A stretch of DNA of 64,000 nt from NCBI GenBank assembly GCA_964020975.1, contig OZ026628.1, positions 16,558,240-16,622,239 on the forward strand, in the 5' to 3' direction. How positions within the stretch are numbered: the stretch's first letter is position 1; every line of letters starts with the position of its first letter. Shown here piece by piece: positions 11,345-22,644 of this stretch. The notes beneath the pieces are model-generated. The model saw only the letters and a list, made by a program, of their open reading frames with translations. It had not been told where the DNA came from and searched no databases. A program made the translations under genes and the position numbers. The stretch comes from Hermodice carunculata (lineage: Eukaryota > Annelida > Polychaeta > Eunicida > Amphinomidae).

Positions 11345-11532
11345 CTAATTCTTGACACACTCTGGTTCTTTTCATTTCCTTTCTTAACAGCAAAAGCAGA
11401 ATCCCGTGATGTCGGACAATTGTTACTTCTTTGGAACTTATGTTCCACTCATTGGTTTGGGAAATCCCAGAAAGCCTTCAAGACTATTTCACATTTTCCA
11501 TCATTGTGTAATTATATGCAAGTAATTATACG
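11345..11532 (+). repeat. Duplicated intron block (copy 2 of 8860-9045)
   Basis: Starts with CTAATTCTTGACACAC and ends near AAGTAATTATAC, matching 8860-9045. It replaces the 3' two thirds of the class B pseudoexon, so the junction at 11344/11345 is a rearrangement breakpoint. Confidence 0.65.
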
Positions 11533-11775
11533 AAATCTTGTTGGCAAAGTGAATTCCAGTTGTCACACTGATTATCTCATCTATTAATATGGACTTCACT
11601 GATTGTACCATTTAATATTTCTAATTCACCGTACTGCATCTGTACCATTATTAAGTATTTATTTTCGAAATTGTATTTTTGGTCAGAATAAAATAATCCC
11701 ATTCTAACTGCTAGGTAGGAGGCCTGGAAGCGGTTGTTTAGAATCTGTATTTCTTATCGGATTATTCCTTTGCAG

Positions 11776-12075
11776 CCAATGGATATATCAGTGTGACTGG
11801 TACAGTAGGAGAGCCATTAGAGATGAAATGCAATGAGTGTCACTACCATGAACCACGGGAATGGCTGCACATAGAAAAGAATAGACTGAACCGCCTTGCA
11901 CGATATTATGCTGACAATCTCGACCTCCATAACGACATCCATAATACAATCTATGATGTTAATGATCAGTGGACGTTACGTATATTAGCGCTGAAGCGAG
12001 AGGATGGTGGTCCCTACAAATGCAGATGTATAGACACGACGCCTTATGAAAAAAACTTTCTTGTTACCGTGCAAG
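11776..12075 (+). CDS. Class B V-like Ig-domain exon (B1), intact
   Basis: Open from acceptor CTTTGCAG to donor GTTTGT, phase 1-1, 100 codons. Canonical Cys19 and Cys83, Trp30, strand E pattern WTLRILAL (66-73) and E-D-G-G-P-Y-K-C mark an Ig V-like fold. Two extra cysteines form the class signature, Cys22 (C-x2-C in strand B) and Cys85 (C-x-C in strand F), so a second disulphide parallel to the core one is plausible. The end PYEKNF-x-VTVQ is a G strand kept in all class B copies. It lies 6.6 kb after the intact class A exon in the same phase and is the likely second domain of the left gene. It has no recognised named homologue; function in recognition is inferred from family behaviour. Confidence 0.87.
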
Positions 12076-12329
12076 GTTTGTCTTTATCAGTTGATTCTCT
12101 TATTCAATGATGTTTATAGAAAAAGCCCATGTTCCTGATGGTATAGACGTTTTGATAATCTGCTAATTTACTAAGAGACGCAAGCTAATTATCGATGTGT
12201 TTTTGTTTAATCCTTAGAAAGAAGTAAACCTTACCACGTAATATGTTATGGTTTCATATATGGTGTTTCACCTGCAAGTAAATTAAATATTATGCCAAAA
12301 ATTAAAAGTGTCCCATATATTTCCTCTTA

Positions 12330-12545
12330 ATTGTAATGCCATACTGCTGTGGTGACCTTTGCCCACTGAACCAAGCTGTGAAACCGAGGTAGAGCTGTTA
12401 TACCGCTAAGCTTTTGCATTTTGCAGAGGATGCTTAAAACTTCTGTAGCACAGCAAGACTGTCTGGCAGGCCAAACCTGCAAGTATTCATTTGTAGCCAG
12501 GAGGGATATTAAAAGGTCAGCTAGGTCCCTGCATTTAGACATTTA
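12330..12545 (+). repeat. Post-class-B intron module (copy 1)
   Basis: The block TAATGCCATACTGC...GGTGACC and the GGCCAAACCTGCAAGTATT segment match 20706-20870 (TAATGCTATACCCTGC, CCAAGCATGCAAATATT). Related strings follow other class B exons at 46880, 48990 and 51455. Confidence 0.55.
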
Positions 12546-12549
12546 CAAA

Positions 12550-13595
12550 ATATCAGATGGATCTTAAGTAATGTATCTGCCTTTTAGCTTCATTAGAGTG
12601 CTGGTGAGGACATAACCCCAGCCTACAGGCAACGGCCCCTATCTGTACAGCCCACGATATCATTAGACACCACTGCCGTCTGGGCAAATCAGAAAAATCT
12701 GAGTGGGACTTGCCAAAGAACGAAAATGTTGATTTAGACCTAAAGGTATCACCAGAAGTCTAGTCTTCAGTTAATATTACTGTGCTGTGGCGTTGTGCCT
12801 CCTAGAAAGATAAGATTATATATTTAGGGGCCAAGACTTGTTTCGCCATCATTAAGATTATTTTCACCTGCATCTGATGTAAAGAGGCGATTATGATACA
12901 AAATGTCATAGGCCTACATCACCATATGGTACCCGGTGGTATGAGGCCTAGCCTATATAAACAATAAGTGGGCTTTATTTGCATTCACTCCAATTGAAGT
13001 TACAATTACCAGTATTATGCTGACATGAACAGCATGGTAGGCTTATGAAATCAACAGTCGTACTAGGTCACAGCTGGTGACATGCAAATGTACAATATAA
13101 ATGCACGTAAGGTAAAGGGGTCGTGTCCGTTACCAAACGCCTTCTTTACTAGAAGCTAACTCACACATCTTGAAATTTTAAGTAGTTTACCTCATAATAT
13201 TTTTGTGTCGTGTTACCTAGCAGCCCCTAACAAATTTGCATACTCCTGGTGAATACCAAATGCAGCCAAACATCTACATTAATAGTGAGGGACTGTGATG
13301 ATATCCAACATATTAGGAAGTGTTCTTGATTCAAGTTCAAGTTAAACATACTTGTTGTCCACTGAAAATTTGAACAATTTGAAAGAACAAAAGAAAAAAA
13401 AACAGGTGTAGCGGTGTAGAGTGCCCATACTGTGAGCGTCTGGCACCCATAGGCCTAACGTGTTTTCTACGGAAATGATAAGGCATCTGTACTGCCACTT
13501 ATACAGCTGCTGTAGTGGTAGGCCTAACTGCGCGTTGGACGTTCATATAAACGGTCTCAGGTTGGGAATCAGATTGGAGTAACTTCAGAGTCACT
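12550..13595. other. Non-coding, no gene recognised
   Basis: Several TAGGCCTA-type strings; nothing coding is supported. No exon for a membrane anchor was found after the class B exon. Confidence 0.4.
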
Positions 13596-13599
13596 GCAC

Positions 13600-13832
13600 A
13601 GCAGAGCTAAAATTTTAGTTCTAAAGCCCCATCACAAATAATACAGCTGAGTCTCTCTACATGGGCCGACACAATAGGCCTACTGCAACGCCTGGCATGT
13701 CAGACTTAGGTTTGACATTTATATTGTTGCTCTAAAGCCACTGATGCCACTCATGTGCAGACATCCCCTTCCTTTGTGCTGTACATGAGCAGTACATTTA
13801 TTGTTATCCTTCTGGTTCCATGTTTATGCATA

Positions 13833-13879
<47 letters not shown>

Positions 13880-14560
13880 GGACGTTTCAACACTAAAAGT
13901 GAAAGGAATGTTGCGGTTTGACTGATTAATATATGTACCTACTATACAATTTTGTTTTGTTGAGCTCTTTTTAAAGTGCAGGGACCTTGACAATGGAGTT
14001 ACGTTGAATTGTCATGTGACTTCTTTTGGCAATTTCCTTCAAGTTTGCAGCCACTGCACTGCACTTCCAATCGTTCCGACGTTAGAAAGATTATAAAGTT
14101 ACAGAGATCAGATATTTTTCTGCTTAGTTTAGGAGTGGCAGTATGGGAACCACAGAATTCTCACACTGGCCAGAATATTCTGAGCGAATCTCACAAAAAA
14201 GTGGCAGCATCTCAGACACAGATTGGAATTAAAATATACATGCAATACCAGCGCAGAGCTGCTGTAGCGCTTCCACCACAACATTCCTTGTCCTTTTTGT
14301 ATACAATGCGTTTATGAACTTACTGCTGTTGAGTCTATACAAGTGGACTGAAATTTCCTTATAAATGGGTCACTGATGGTTAACTGTGACTTTACTAATG
14401 CAACACTGGCTCAGTAATAAACCAGTGGGTGACTGGTGGATAGCTTGGACGCATAAAACACATAGCGAAAGAGCAACTGGTGGGCAGCTCACATTCCTCA
14501 CCTGATGGGCAGAGCAAATGGTTAGTCGACCACTCCCATGCAGCAAACTGTACTGCAGTT
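13600..14560 (+). repeat. Local duplication, copy 1 (partner 18405-20240)
   Basis: Matched landmarks in order are GTTGCTCTAAAGCCACTGAT, the TATGCATATATA microsatellite (13830-13877), CTGATTAATATATGTACCTAC, CAGGGACCTT...GTTGAATTGTCAT, and CACTGGCCAG. The second copy is longer because about 1 kb lies between the microsatellite and the TTTTAACGCTAATAG-like segment. Confidence 0.75.
13830..13877. repeat. (TA)n microsatellite
   Basis: TA tract inside the 13.6 kb duplication; the homologous tract is at 18632-18684. Confidence 0.95.
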
Positions 14561-14577
14561 CAAAGTAGTTTGTGTTT

Positions 14578-14975
14578 AAATGTTCCAGATTCATAAATAT
14601 CACAAAAACGATGTCGGCCTACTTTCTTCTTTTGCTGTAAACTCAGAGTGATATGTCTACCAGGTCTTTTTCTATCTTTACCAGAAGTAATAAAACTTTG
14701 GGTTTTGAGTGGCTAGGCCTATATATGTTGTCAACACTACAGTCTATGATCAATTTAGAATGTTTCAAAGGTTGACAGGACCGGTTTAATACCACCAGTT
14801 GCCTTATATAGGTGACTGCCTATCCCGAGTCAGGAGTGAAGTTTTGTTTCTTCACAATGGTATTGGAAGATAAATGTTGATGCTTTGGTAACTCTGCAAT
14901 CGCTTTGTTGTCATTGTTGGGTTTGGTATTTATGAATATGGGTCATATTTTTCTGTATTTTTTGAGAGTTTGGTA
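14578..14975 (+). repeat. Repeat family X, copy 1
   Basis: Runs from GTTCCAGATTCATAAATATC to ATGGGTCATATTTTTCTGTA and is the reverse complement of the tandem copies at 54437-55352. Other members are at 48335-48880 (plus) and 32140-32310 (minus, partial). No coding capacity; probably a non-autonomous mobile element or an intron block of the Ig cluster. Confidence 0.75.
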
Positions 14976-15788
14976 AAACCAGTGTCACTTATTAAATACC
15001 TTAGACAGAGCAATACTGGGAAAGAGGGCTTTAATGTATGAGTTTAGAGCATAAGGCATGGATTAAAATGATAATTACCACATCTGACGGCAAGTCCATC
15101 GTCACAATTCACTTTTTAATTTTTCTAAAACCGCTGAGCAGATTATCTTCTCAATAGGTATCATTTTGGTTGGGTCTTCACCAGTTTTGCTTGTTCCACA
15201 TGTCACCGTCCAGTGAGACATGGAACTATTTGCACATTTGGATTAGAAATACGTGTTACACGTATTTGCCACTTCACAATTCCTAGCCACACGTATTTTA
15301 TTTGTAAATGTTATTGATTTGCCTGTCGCCAGTTAAAGGCAATGCAAATGTGTAGTGATCGCTCACTATCTGCTGCAGGCAATCCATGGCCAGACCAAGA
15401 TGGATGGGTAGTGAGGATATATCCTATTTTGTTACCATTAAATAGAGCTTTTTGAAAAATTTAATGGTCACACTGTCAAAATGAGATACAGAGTCGATCT
15501 TTTCGAATTTTTCACATTTCCAGGATGAATATATTCAACCGTGCACATGCAGTGAATGGGCTCTTAGCCAATCATACTTAAGTCAGAGTGCACTGCACTA
15601 CACATACTTTTCTCTTATCCAGGCTACACTGTATATGCATGCAAGAAGTCTGGGCACTTCATATGTATATACAGTGAACCTAAGTATTTACATTGCAGAC
15701 TCGCCATGAAGTTCCAACAAGTTGCCTCCATATGAAAAGGGACCCAACATGTTGGGCAGAATTGTAGGGGGTTACAAATAAAGAGAAG

Positions 15789-15803
15789 TTGTGTGTGTGT
15801 GTC

Positions 15804-15898
<95 letters not shown>
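15789..15898. repeat. Compound (GT)n(GA)n microsatellite
   Basis: About 33 bases of GT units switch directly to about 76 bases of uninterrupted GA units. Confidence 0.95.
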
Positions 15899-15900
<2 letters not shown>

Positions 15901-18009
15901 ACGACTGTATTGTACTTTTTACATTACAGGGCAGGAGTATAGTACAGTGCTCCCTTTTTATAATGTTGGTGGTATAGTAAACAGAGCAGGGAAATTATAT
16001 TGAAACACCTCATAACGAGGGGACTTTTAACATTTAAGATACAGGAGAAGTACCTCATTGGGAGCCGTGACACCCACCGTTTTATGTCAGAAGCCACCTT
16101 CTAATGAGAGGTTCTATAAAGATATAGAAATATAGTCATCGTTTTATTTCATAGTGTATAAATGATACACATGCATAAAGTACATATGTCCTAAGTCATA
16201 CAGCAACATTAGCACTGAATAAAATAGCATAGTACTGTACTCATCACTTTTATTCTATACTATATAATTATATACATATATCAAGCACCTACCTGCCAAA
16301 AACACAGCAAATATAGGCACCAAATGAAGTACGAACTATTCCCACCAATTACTTTAAAAAGGCTCTAGTTATATAATGATACATCTAGTCATATAATGAT
16401 GAGAGAGGAGTCCATTAAATGCAAGCTGCCCAGGCAGTCTCCAGGCACCATATTGCCGTCCCAGCAGCGGTGCTAGTAGCCATGTGGTGCTGCACAAAAA
16501 AGTCCTGGTTGTGTGTGAGTGACTCAACTGCAGGTCCCAACTAGGCCAACTTGAAAGTTATACCTTGGTGCTACTCTCGCCATACGTTCTAGTGACATAT
16601 TTCATTCCCTGTGTTAACTGGGCCGAGCGCCAGGGATACCTTACTGTGTCAAGTACTAATAGTGCCCAACACAAAAACAAAAAGGGTGTCTATTACCTTT
16701 CATTGCCAGCTTCTGTCGTGAAGATCAGCAAGTAACGTAACCCACATGAATTTGTGGCTACTGCACAAGGTCTGTCGGCCTTACCAACTAGACAGAATCA
16801 ACTGCTCTCTACCTGCACTTTTGCACTTTTATGTGGCCGATCGGGGATATACCTAAAATGAATGCACTGTACAGCAGATAAATGTCTGGATTAGTTTTCT
16901 GATTATATTCCAATGCTTTATTACCTCACATTGCACTATAGGTTTGCACCTTGTCTTTCCATCTGTCCTTCTGACGAAACTTGTCTGGGCCGAATTTCAT
17001 GTATCATAAAATCTAGCAAAAAAAGGTTGGTGTTTGGTCAATTCACGTGATTGGTGTTCCTCGCATCAGTGTTTGGTTACTTTGACCCTTACCTTGACCA
17101 TTATTAAGTTTTAGCTTGTCCAGGCAGCATGAAAAGACCCCCAAGACACAATTCCTCATTAACACTCTACAGTAACCCCAGGTCTGGGATCCACCATTAC
17201 CACCATAGAAAGTCAGTAAACCAATATCCCGTAAATGACTCTGAAACTTTGAAATTGTGTCAAGGTAACCTAGACAGTGTTCTAACGTAGGTATCAATAA
17301 GTTGAATAATTCTGTCACGTTTTATTCATCTTTTGGTATTTTTTCGATAGCTATCTCACATAAACTCATTTTATACTTGTACAGTTAACTTTGCCATCTA
17401 CTGTCTCGTGTGGGACTATGAATTGTCATGTAATATTTACTTTTATAATTTTTACACAGTCGATGGGTTGTTTATTTAACCTTATTTGTCATCCTCCATT
17501 GAGGTCCTGTCTCAAAACAGGAAGATGCTGACACAATACACACCAAATCCCAGTATTTTGTTCTCGACTTTCCAAGTCACAGTCTTATAACAACCCCAAA
17601 AGTGTCTGTGGTCACGAGCGCCAAACTATCAAATTTTGCCTCTTCAAGTCCCAATGCAAAAGAGAGGGAAAATGTTGTTATTAATACAACACATTCCCCT
17701 CCATCCTCCTATTTGAATGTGCTTTTTGTACCATCAAAAATTTCATGACTCTTTAAAAATGTTACCCGTCAACCTAAAAATGACTTTTCAGAAACAATTA
17801 ATTTTTTGGCCCTTCACCACATGCATGCTACCCAAGCAATTTCATAGATCCAGCAACTTGATACCATAAGATATTACTTCTTTCAAATATTGTGCCTATT
17901 TTTTGGTGAAACCCTTGAATTTTTACACCATGCACTACAGTCGGGATTTATGTGTCTTTTTAATATATTATAAAGTGTGTGAACACAGTCTTCTTGTGTT
18001 TCCTTCATT

Positions 18010-18092
18010 AATTTTTTATTTATTTATTTGTTTGTTTGTTTGTTTGTTTGTTTACTTACTTACTTACTTATTTACTTACTTATTTATTTATT
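18010..18092. repeat. Tetranucleotide (TTTA/TTTG/CTTA)n tract
   Basis: Period-4 repeat running through TTTA, TTTG and ACTT variants. Confidence 0.85.
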
Positions 18093-18628
18093 TCCATGTT
18101 CTAGTTTTGTGGTCAGCTTTTCTCAGACACAATTGTATCCAAAAGTACCAAACTTGGCATGTTGATAGTCCAGGTCGGGAAGATCTGCGTTTTGTTTGGA
18201 ACAGTTATGATGTCGAAAATTATGGAAATTAGAGGCATGTTTCTGGACATTTGAAATCTTACGTAGGTTCAAAAGTGTATACAGAAGCTCAAAACATTTT
18301 ATGATATGAATCCATAAAGATATCGACCTCACTACTGAAAAATTTACATAGATGTTCTTAAGTTAGGAACCACATATTGGTGACTAAACAGTAACCATAC
18401 AGCACAATAGAGCTTTTAGTTCAAAAACCGCATCCCAATAAAGACAGCAAAGTCACCATACATGTGCATACACAATATTGCATCTCCTGACATGTAGATT
18501 AACAGTATACATCAATTTTACTGTTGCCCTACAGCCACTGATACTGCTGACGTACAGCCATTCCCTACATCTGTGCTGTATATGATCAGTACTTTACATA
18601 TATTGCTGCCCTTCCTGTCCCATGTCTA

Positions 18629-18631
<3 letters not shown>

Positions 18632-18684
<53 letters not shown>
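18632..18684. repeat. (TA)n microsatellite
   Basis: TA tract, homologous in position to 13830-13877. Confidence 0.95.
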
Positions 18685-18688
<4 letters not shown>

Positions 18689-19082
18689 CATAGATTAAAG
18701 CATGGCTTGTAGATATGGTGAGTATTAACGATCACTGGGTGCCATATATGCAGAACGAGTGAGCGAAGTGAACGAGTTCGGCTATCTGGTATCTAGTACA
18801 AGTTGATATTGTTCGTATCAACAACACACCATGCTATGATCTGTTTATCTCATGTTTGGTCTACTTCAATTAGTTGTGCCCCACCAGATGCCAAATGTTC
18901 CAGCAGATATTCAGCAGTCTCTGTGACAACAGATCACGGCATTGGCACGCCGGAAGTAGTTAGCCCATAATAGTATATCAGTAAATCCAGAAAAGGTATC
19001 GTTCCTGTTATAGGGAATCTGCCAAACAGAAGGCCTATTATAGCACTTTCTAATGATTTTTTTTTTAAAGGGCCCATAGTGT

Positions 19083-19449
19083 TCTAGCCTACATGATATT
19101 TATACACATTCCTTAAAACACTAAAATTGAACTAAGCGCATTGTAAATATATACACGTGCTTTATAGGAAAAATATATACTCATGCTTTATAGGACTAAA
19201 AGAGACCCAAACGTAAAATGTATTTATATTTATCTTAGGTAGGGGTCGACTTTTGCGCTAAAAGGCATGTGAATACATATTACACAGGCCATACCAATGG
19301 ATTGGCCTATCAGAGATATTTATACACATGCTTTATAGCACTAAAATCGACCAAAATCTGAGATAAATATATAAATCTCGATAAGTACTTTCATCTCAAG
19401 TTTGGGTCAGGTTAGTGCTATAAAGCATATGTATAAATGTCACATAGGC
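19083..19449. mobile_element. Two adjacent foldback (MITE-like) elements
   Basis: At 19302-19449, ATTTATACACATGCTTTATA with following GCAC is the inverted complement of GTGCTATAAAGCATATGTAT, and GGCCTAT/ATAGGCC lie at the outer ends. At 19083-19290 a related but more diverged pair (ATATTTATACACATTCC and GCATGTGAATACATATTA) does the same. No protein is encoded; this fits non-autonomous foldback or MITE copies of one family. Confidence 0.65.
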
Positions 19450-20499
19450 CGGACAATATAGTCAATAGAAACTTTTGTAAAAGGCCTACAGTTCGGCAGA
19501 GTGCCTTCAACCGGAAGATTATCTATAACCGGAGACACCAATACATGATATACTGTTAAAGGCTAAGCCACTTCCCAGGTAACGAAGATTTCTTCTGCTG
19601 TCAGCGACAATGCGGAATCTCTCCTGGAACTTTAAGCATCTGGTGTAACACAACTGGCACAAGATACCGTGTTCTTTGTATGGACAACAAGCCATACTCT
19701 AATCTATATACATGTATGTGTGGGCGTTTTAACGCTAATAGAGATTTTATTTTTGGGGGGGGGGGGCACTGATTAATATATGTACCTACTATATTTATTT
19801 TCCTTCCGTTGAACTCTTTTCTTAAAATGCAGGGACCTTTGCTATGGAGTTATGTTGAATTGTCATATCACTTCCTCTGGTCATTTTCTTCAAGTTTACA
19901 GCCATCACACTACACCTCCAATCTTTCCGACTTCAGAAATATTATATAACTTTATATAGATCAGTATTTTGCCGCTCCATCCGGAAGTGTCAGTAACGAA
20001 CTTGAGCATTCTGGCACTGGCCAGGATGCTCTAAGGGATTGTGACTATATGTACATATAATGCGTGAAACAGGCAATTTGCTTTTGCAGCACTGGTTGCG
20101 TATTAGAACGCTAGCTGAGCCGTTGATGGCTTGGACTTTGAAAACAAAGGTTGGGCATCAGCTGATTTTGACCTTATTAGCGCATGACTAGTCGGTCACT
20201 CTAATCCTGCACCTTGTGCTGCAGACCAAAAAGGGCTTACAAATTTGCTGAAATTCTTGCAATTTGTCAAATACATTTGACAAACCGATACTGATGAATA
20301 GGACTATGATGAATAACACAGGCAACGTAGTGGTAAAGTGATAGCAAACTCAGCTGAATTGAGGTTATAGGATAGTCCATCATCCTTTTCGGCTTCTTCA
20401 GTAAAAAGCTACAGATAATATTATCAAATCAAGTAGTAAGTGCCTTGGCTCAATCTCGCTGACGTTCGTTCAACAGTTCATTATCAGTACACTACATAT

Positions 20500-20690
20500 C
20501 ATACACAGTTTTTCTATTATATATTTATATGTTTATCACTTTTTGCTACTGAATAATACATAGCAACGAATTTGTGCATTGAAGACTCTGCGTGAAAGTA
20601 TGTTTTATTTTATATCATTCTTTGTTGTATGGTGTTCAGTCTGGACATGAAACAGATATCCCCAATAAATCAATGAATAAAATTGCCATA
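20500..20690 (+). mobile_element. Retroelement-type 3' tail
   Basis: A T-rich stretch ends in TATCCCCAATAAATCAATGAATAAAAT, a form typical of LINE 3' ends in invertebrates. No coding part is attached. Confidence 0.4.
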
Positions 20691-20705
20691 TATTTAATCA
20701 TATCC

Positions 20706-20870
20706 TTAATGCTATACCCTGCCGAGGTGACCTGGGTCCATTGAAGCAAGATTTCTAACCTACTGAGTATTGTAGAGCCAGAGAGAGAGACGAATGATCA
20801 CGGAAGTATCATATGCCAAGCCAAGCATGCAAATATTTCAAAAAATGTGAATAGGTTCAAATACCCAGCA
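20706..20870 (+). repeat. Post-class-B intron module (copy 2)
   Basis: Matches 12330-12545 in order (TAATGCTATACCCTGC, GGTGACCTGGGTCCA, CCAAGCATGCAAATATT). No class B exon lies upstream of this copy, so a former B module may have been lost. Confidence 0.5.
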
Positions 20871-20874
20871 GGGA

Positions 20875-22405
20875 ATTTAATTATTCCTCAGTACAGCACA
20901 CAGTGCAGAAATTTAAACTCCTAGGATGGGGTTTAAAAATCTATAGAAAGGCTTGAATATCTTTTCTTTTTTAAATGTCTCCCGAGGATTGGAATTCTGA
21001 AGAGGTTTAAACTCTCAGCAGACAAAAAAGTATGTGCATAACTAATCGTAGTGTGTGGCAGATTGGGTGTGAAACCTGGCCCCAATGTGGGGGATGGTGT
21101 GGGAAGGGCACTGAGAGACTTACACACGTTGCCGGCCGGTCAGCACAGTGTCCTGTGAAGATAGATACTGGAAAGACAGTCCACACCATGATAAATGGTG
21201 AGTTCTCATACTTGAACGAGTTCCTGCCTAACAGATATCATGCAGATGAACGTGAATTCACCATGTCCATGCATAGTAATGGAGTCTTGCAATATAAGTC
21301 AAAACATTCAAAACATAAAATATGTAACCTAATATCAATGCATCAGGCGTTGATGACATATGAAAAACTAATGTTTAGAGTCCATGTAGTCAAAACATAT
21401 TTCAGACAACAGAGCATGTATCATGGAGGAGGAAAAGAAGTATAGCTGGCCTATGGTAGCCACACTCGACGTAAGGCACAGGGTTTCACTGTCGGGCAAA
21501 ACTGCTGTGTTTAATAAGTTTAATAAAAAAGACATTGTGCTTGCTGGTATGATACTTGATGCATCGGCATTGAAGCCAAATACCAGGCATTGCTTGGTGT
21601 ACCGTGCCTACGGCTACATGGTCAGCGAGTGCCTATTCCAAGCAAGAGATGGCGCAAGGTCGCAAAGCATGAAGTCTCAAGAAGTATGTTAAGATTTCAA
21701 CCCCAACAGATGTACATTCCTGCACTTTGTCGTTCTTTTTATGCTTAACCTTTCTTTGGCATTTATGCACACCCTGGTTATAGGCGTCGCCTTTGAGACA
21801 TTACGCACTATGTGAGGCACAGAGCCCCTTGTTGTGGCATGATCAGATGTAAAAGAGCCGGTGAACTCCTAAGATTTATAGCAATAGAGTGGGTCCAATG
21901 TACCTTTGGCAGCAGATGGACTGTTTGTTGTACTGAACACATTAGCAGCAGAGGAGATTTAGAGGGCATATGTGCCACCCAATAATTGTAATGCTAGTTG
22001 CCTTTGTTCCATGTGTTGAAGTATTATGGTGTAGTGATTGCATGCATTTTCCCAGCTAAAGTCCATCGTATTGCTACAGATGTTACACAAAAAAAAGCAT
22101 AGGTCGCCGTTGCAGAATATCAACCTCATCAACCCCGTCTAAAATTATGTTCAAGCACCGAAACATATCTCCTGAGGGGACAATTCATTGAATTTTACTA
22201 GCTTGCATTCCCTTACTTTTCATACACGAAAGTGAAGCCACTCAAGAAACAACTTGGCATAATCACTTACTGGTTTTTCGCGGGTTGATATGAGTTTTGA
22301 ATGTTTTGACCTTATGCGCTTGCGTGCTGTGGCAGAAGCACCTTAGATCACCAATTCACTATCATCCATGTCAGTAGCAAGACCCAAATCTTTAGGCGGG
22401 CCAAC
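20875..22405. other. Unassigned stretch, possibly transposon-derived
   Basis: More GC-balanced than its surroundings, with open frames of up to 137 codons on the plus strand that I do not recognise. Given the ORF1-like fragment just downstream on the minus strand, LINE debris is possible. Confidence 0.3.
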
Positions 22406-22409
22406 ACTC

Positions 22410-22640
22410 AACGTTGAACAGACAATTCGTCACGTAACTTTGAGGCTGTAAGGTCCACAGTGTCCATCTAAGGCGACATGGCAGCAGCCACATCTATCTT
22501 GGTGGCCATAGTCTGACATGTCCCTTCCAATGATGCAGTCCTAGCATCCATAGTTTCCAGCTTATCCACGATATTTTGTGTCATGGATGACACAATAATC
22601 TCATAAGGGTCCATTGAATTATCGTTATCCTTTTGGTGCT
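22410..22640 (-). mobile_element. Coiled-coil coding remnant, LINE ORF1-like
   Basis: The minus strand reads MDPYEIIVSSMTQNIVDKLE, then TMDARTASLEGTCQTMATKI, then a stop and MDTVDLTASKLRDELS. The heptad-like spacing of hydrophobics and the LEGT-x-x-MATKID / LTASKLRDELS pattern resemble the coiled-coil part of LINE ORF1 proteins. The frame is broken afterwards. It could instead be another transposon protein. Confidence 0.4.
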
Positions 22641-22644
22641 GACA

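Larger units (their letters stand above)
11040..11695 (+). repeat. Duplicated retroelement-type 3' tail around a broken class B module
   Basis: ACTGATTxTAC...TACTGCATCTGTA then TTTGGTCAGAATAAAATAATC occurs twice, at about 11090-11195 and 11595-11700, each immediately before a class B exon start (11270 and 11776). The AATAAAATAAT ends look like LINE 3' ends. The tail and the exon were therefore duplicated together in tandem. Confidence 0.65.
14980..18400. other. Non-coding stretch with microsatellites
   Basis: No supportable gene. Includes a GT/GA compound repeat (15789-15898), a TTTG/TTTA tract (18010-18092) and otherwise unique-looking AT-rich sequence. Confidence 0.45.
18405..20240 (+). 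repeat. Local duplication, copy 2 (partner 13600-14560)
   Basis: Carries the same ordered landmarks as 13600-14560, with the TA tract at 18632-18684 and the CACTGGCCAGGATGCTCT end. Copy 2 holds about 1 kb of additional sequence (about 18690-19715) that includes two foldback elements, so either an insertion here or a deletion in copy 1. Confidence 0.75.

Noticed and set aside
15680-16003. Ser-Leu and Arg-Glu repeat frames
   Set aside because: Translation of the GT/GA microsatellite.
21032-21692. Open frames of 137 and 89 codons on the plus strand
   Set aside because: No family recognised, no splice or start context, and the neighbouring minus strand shows transposon-like coding; not enough to call a gene.
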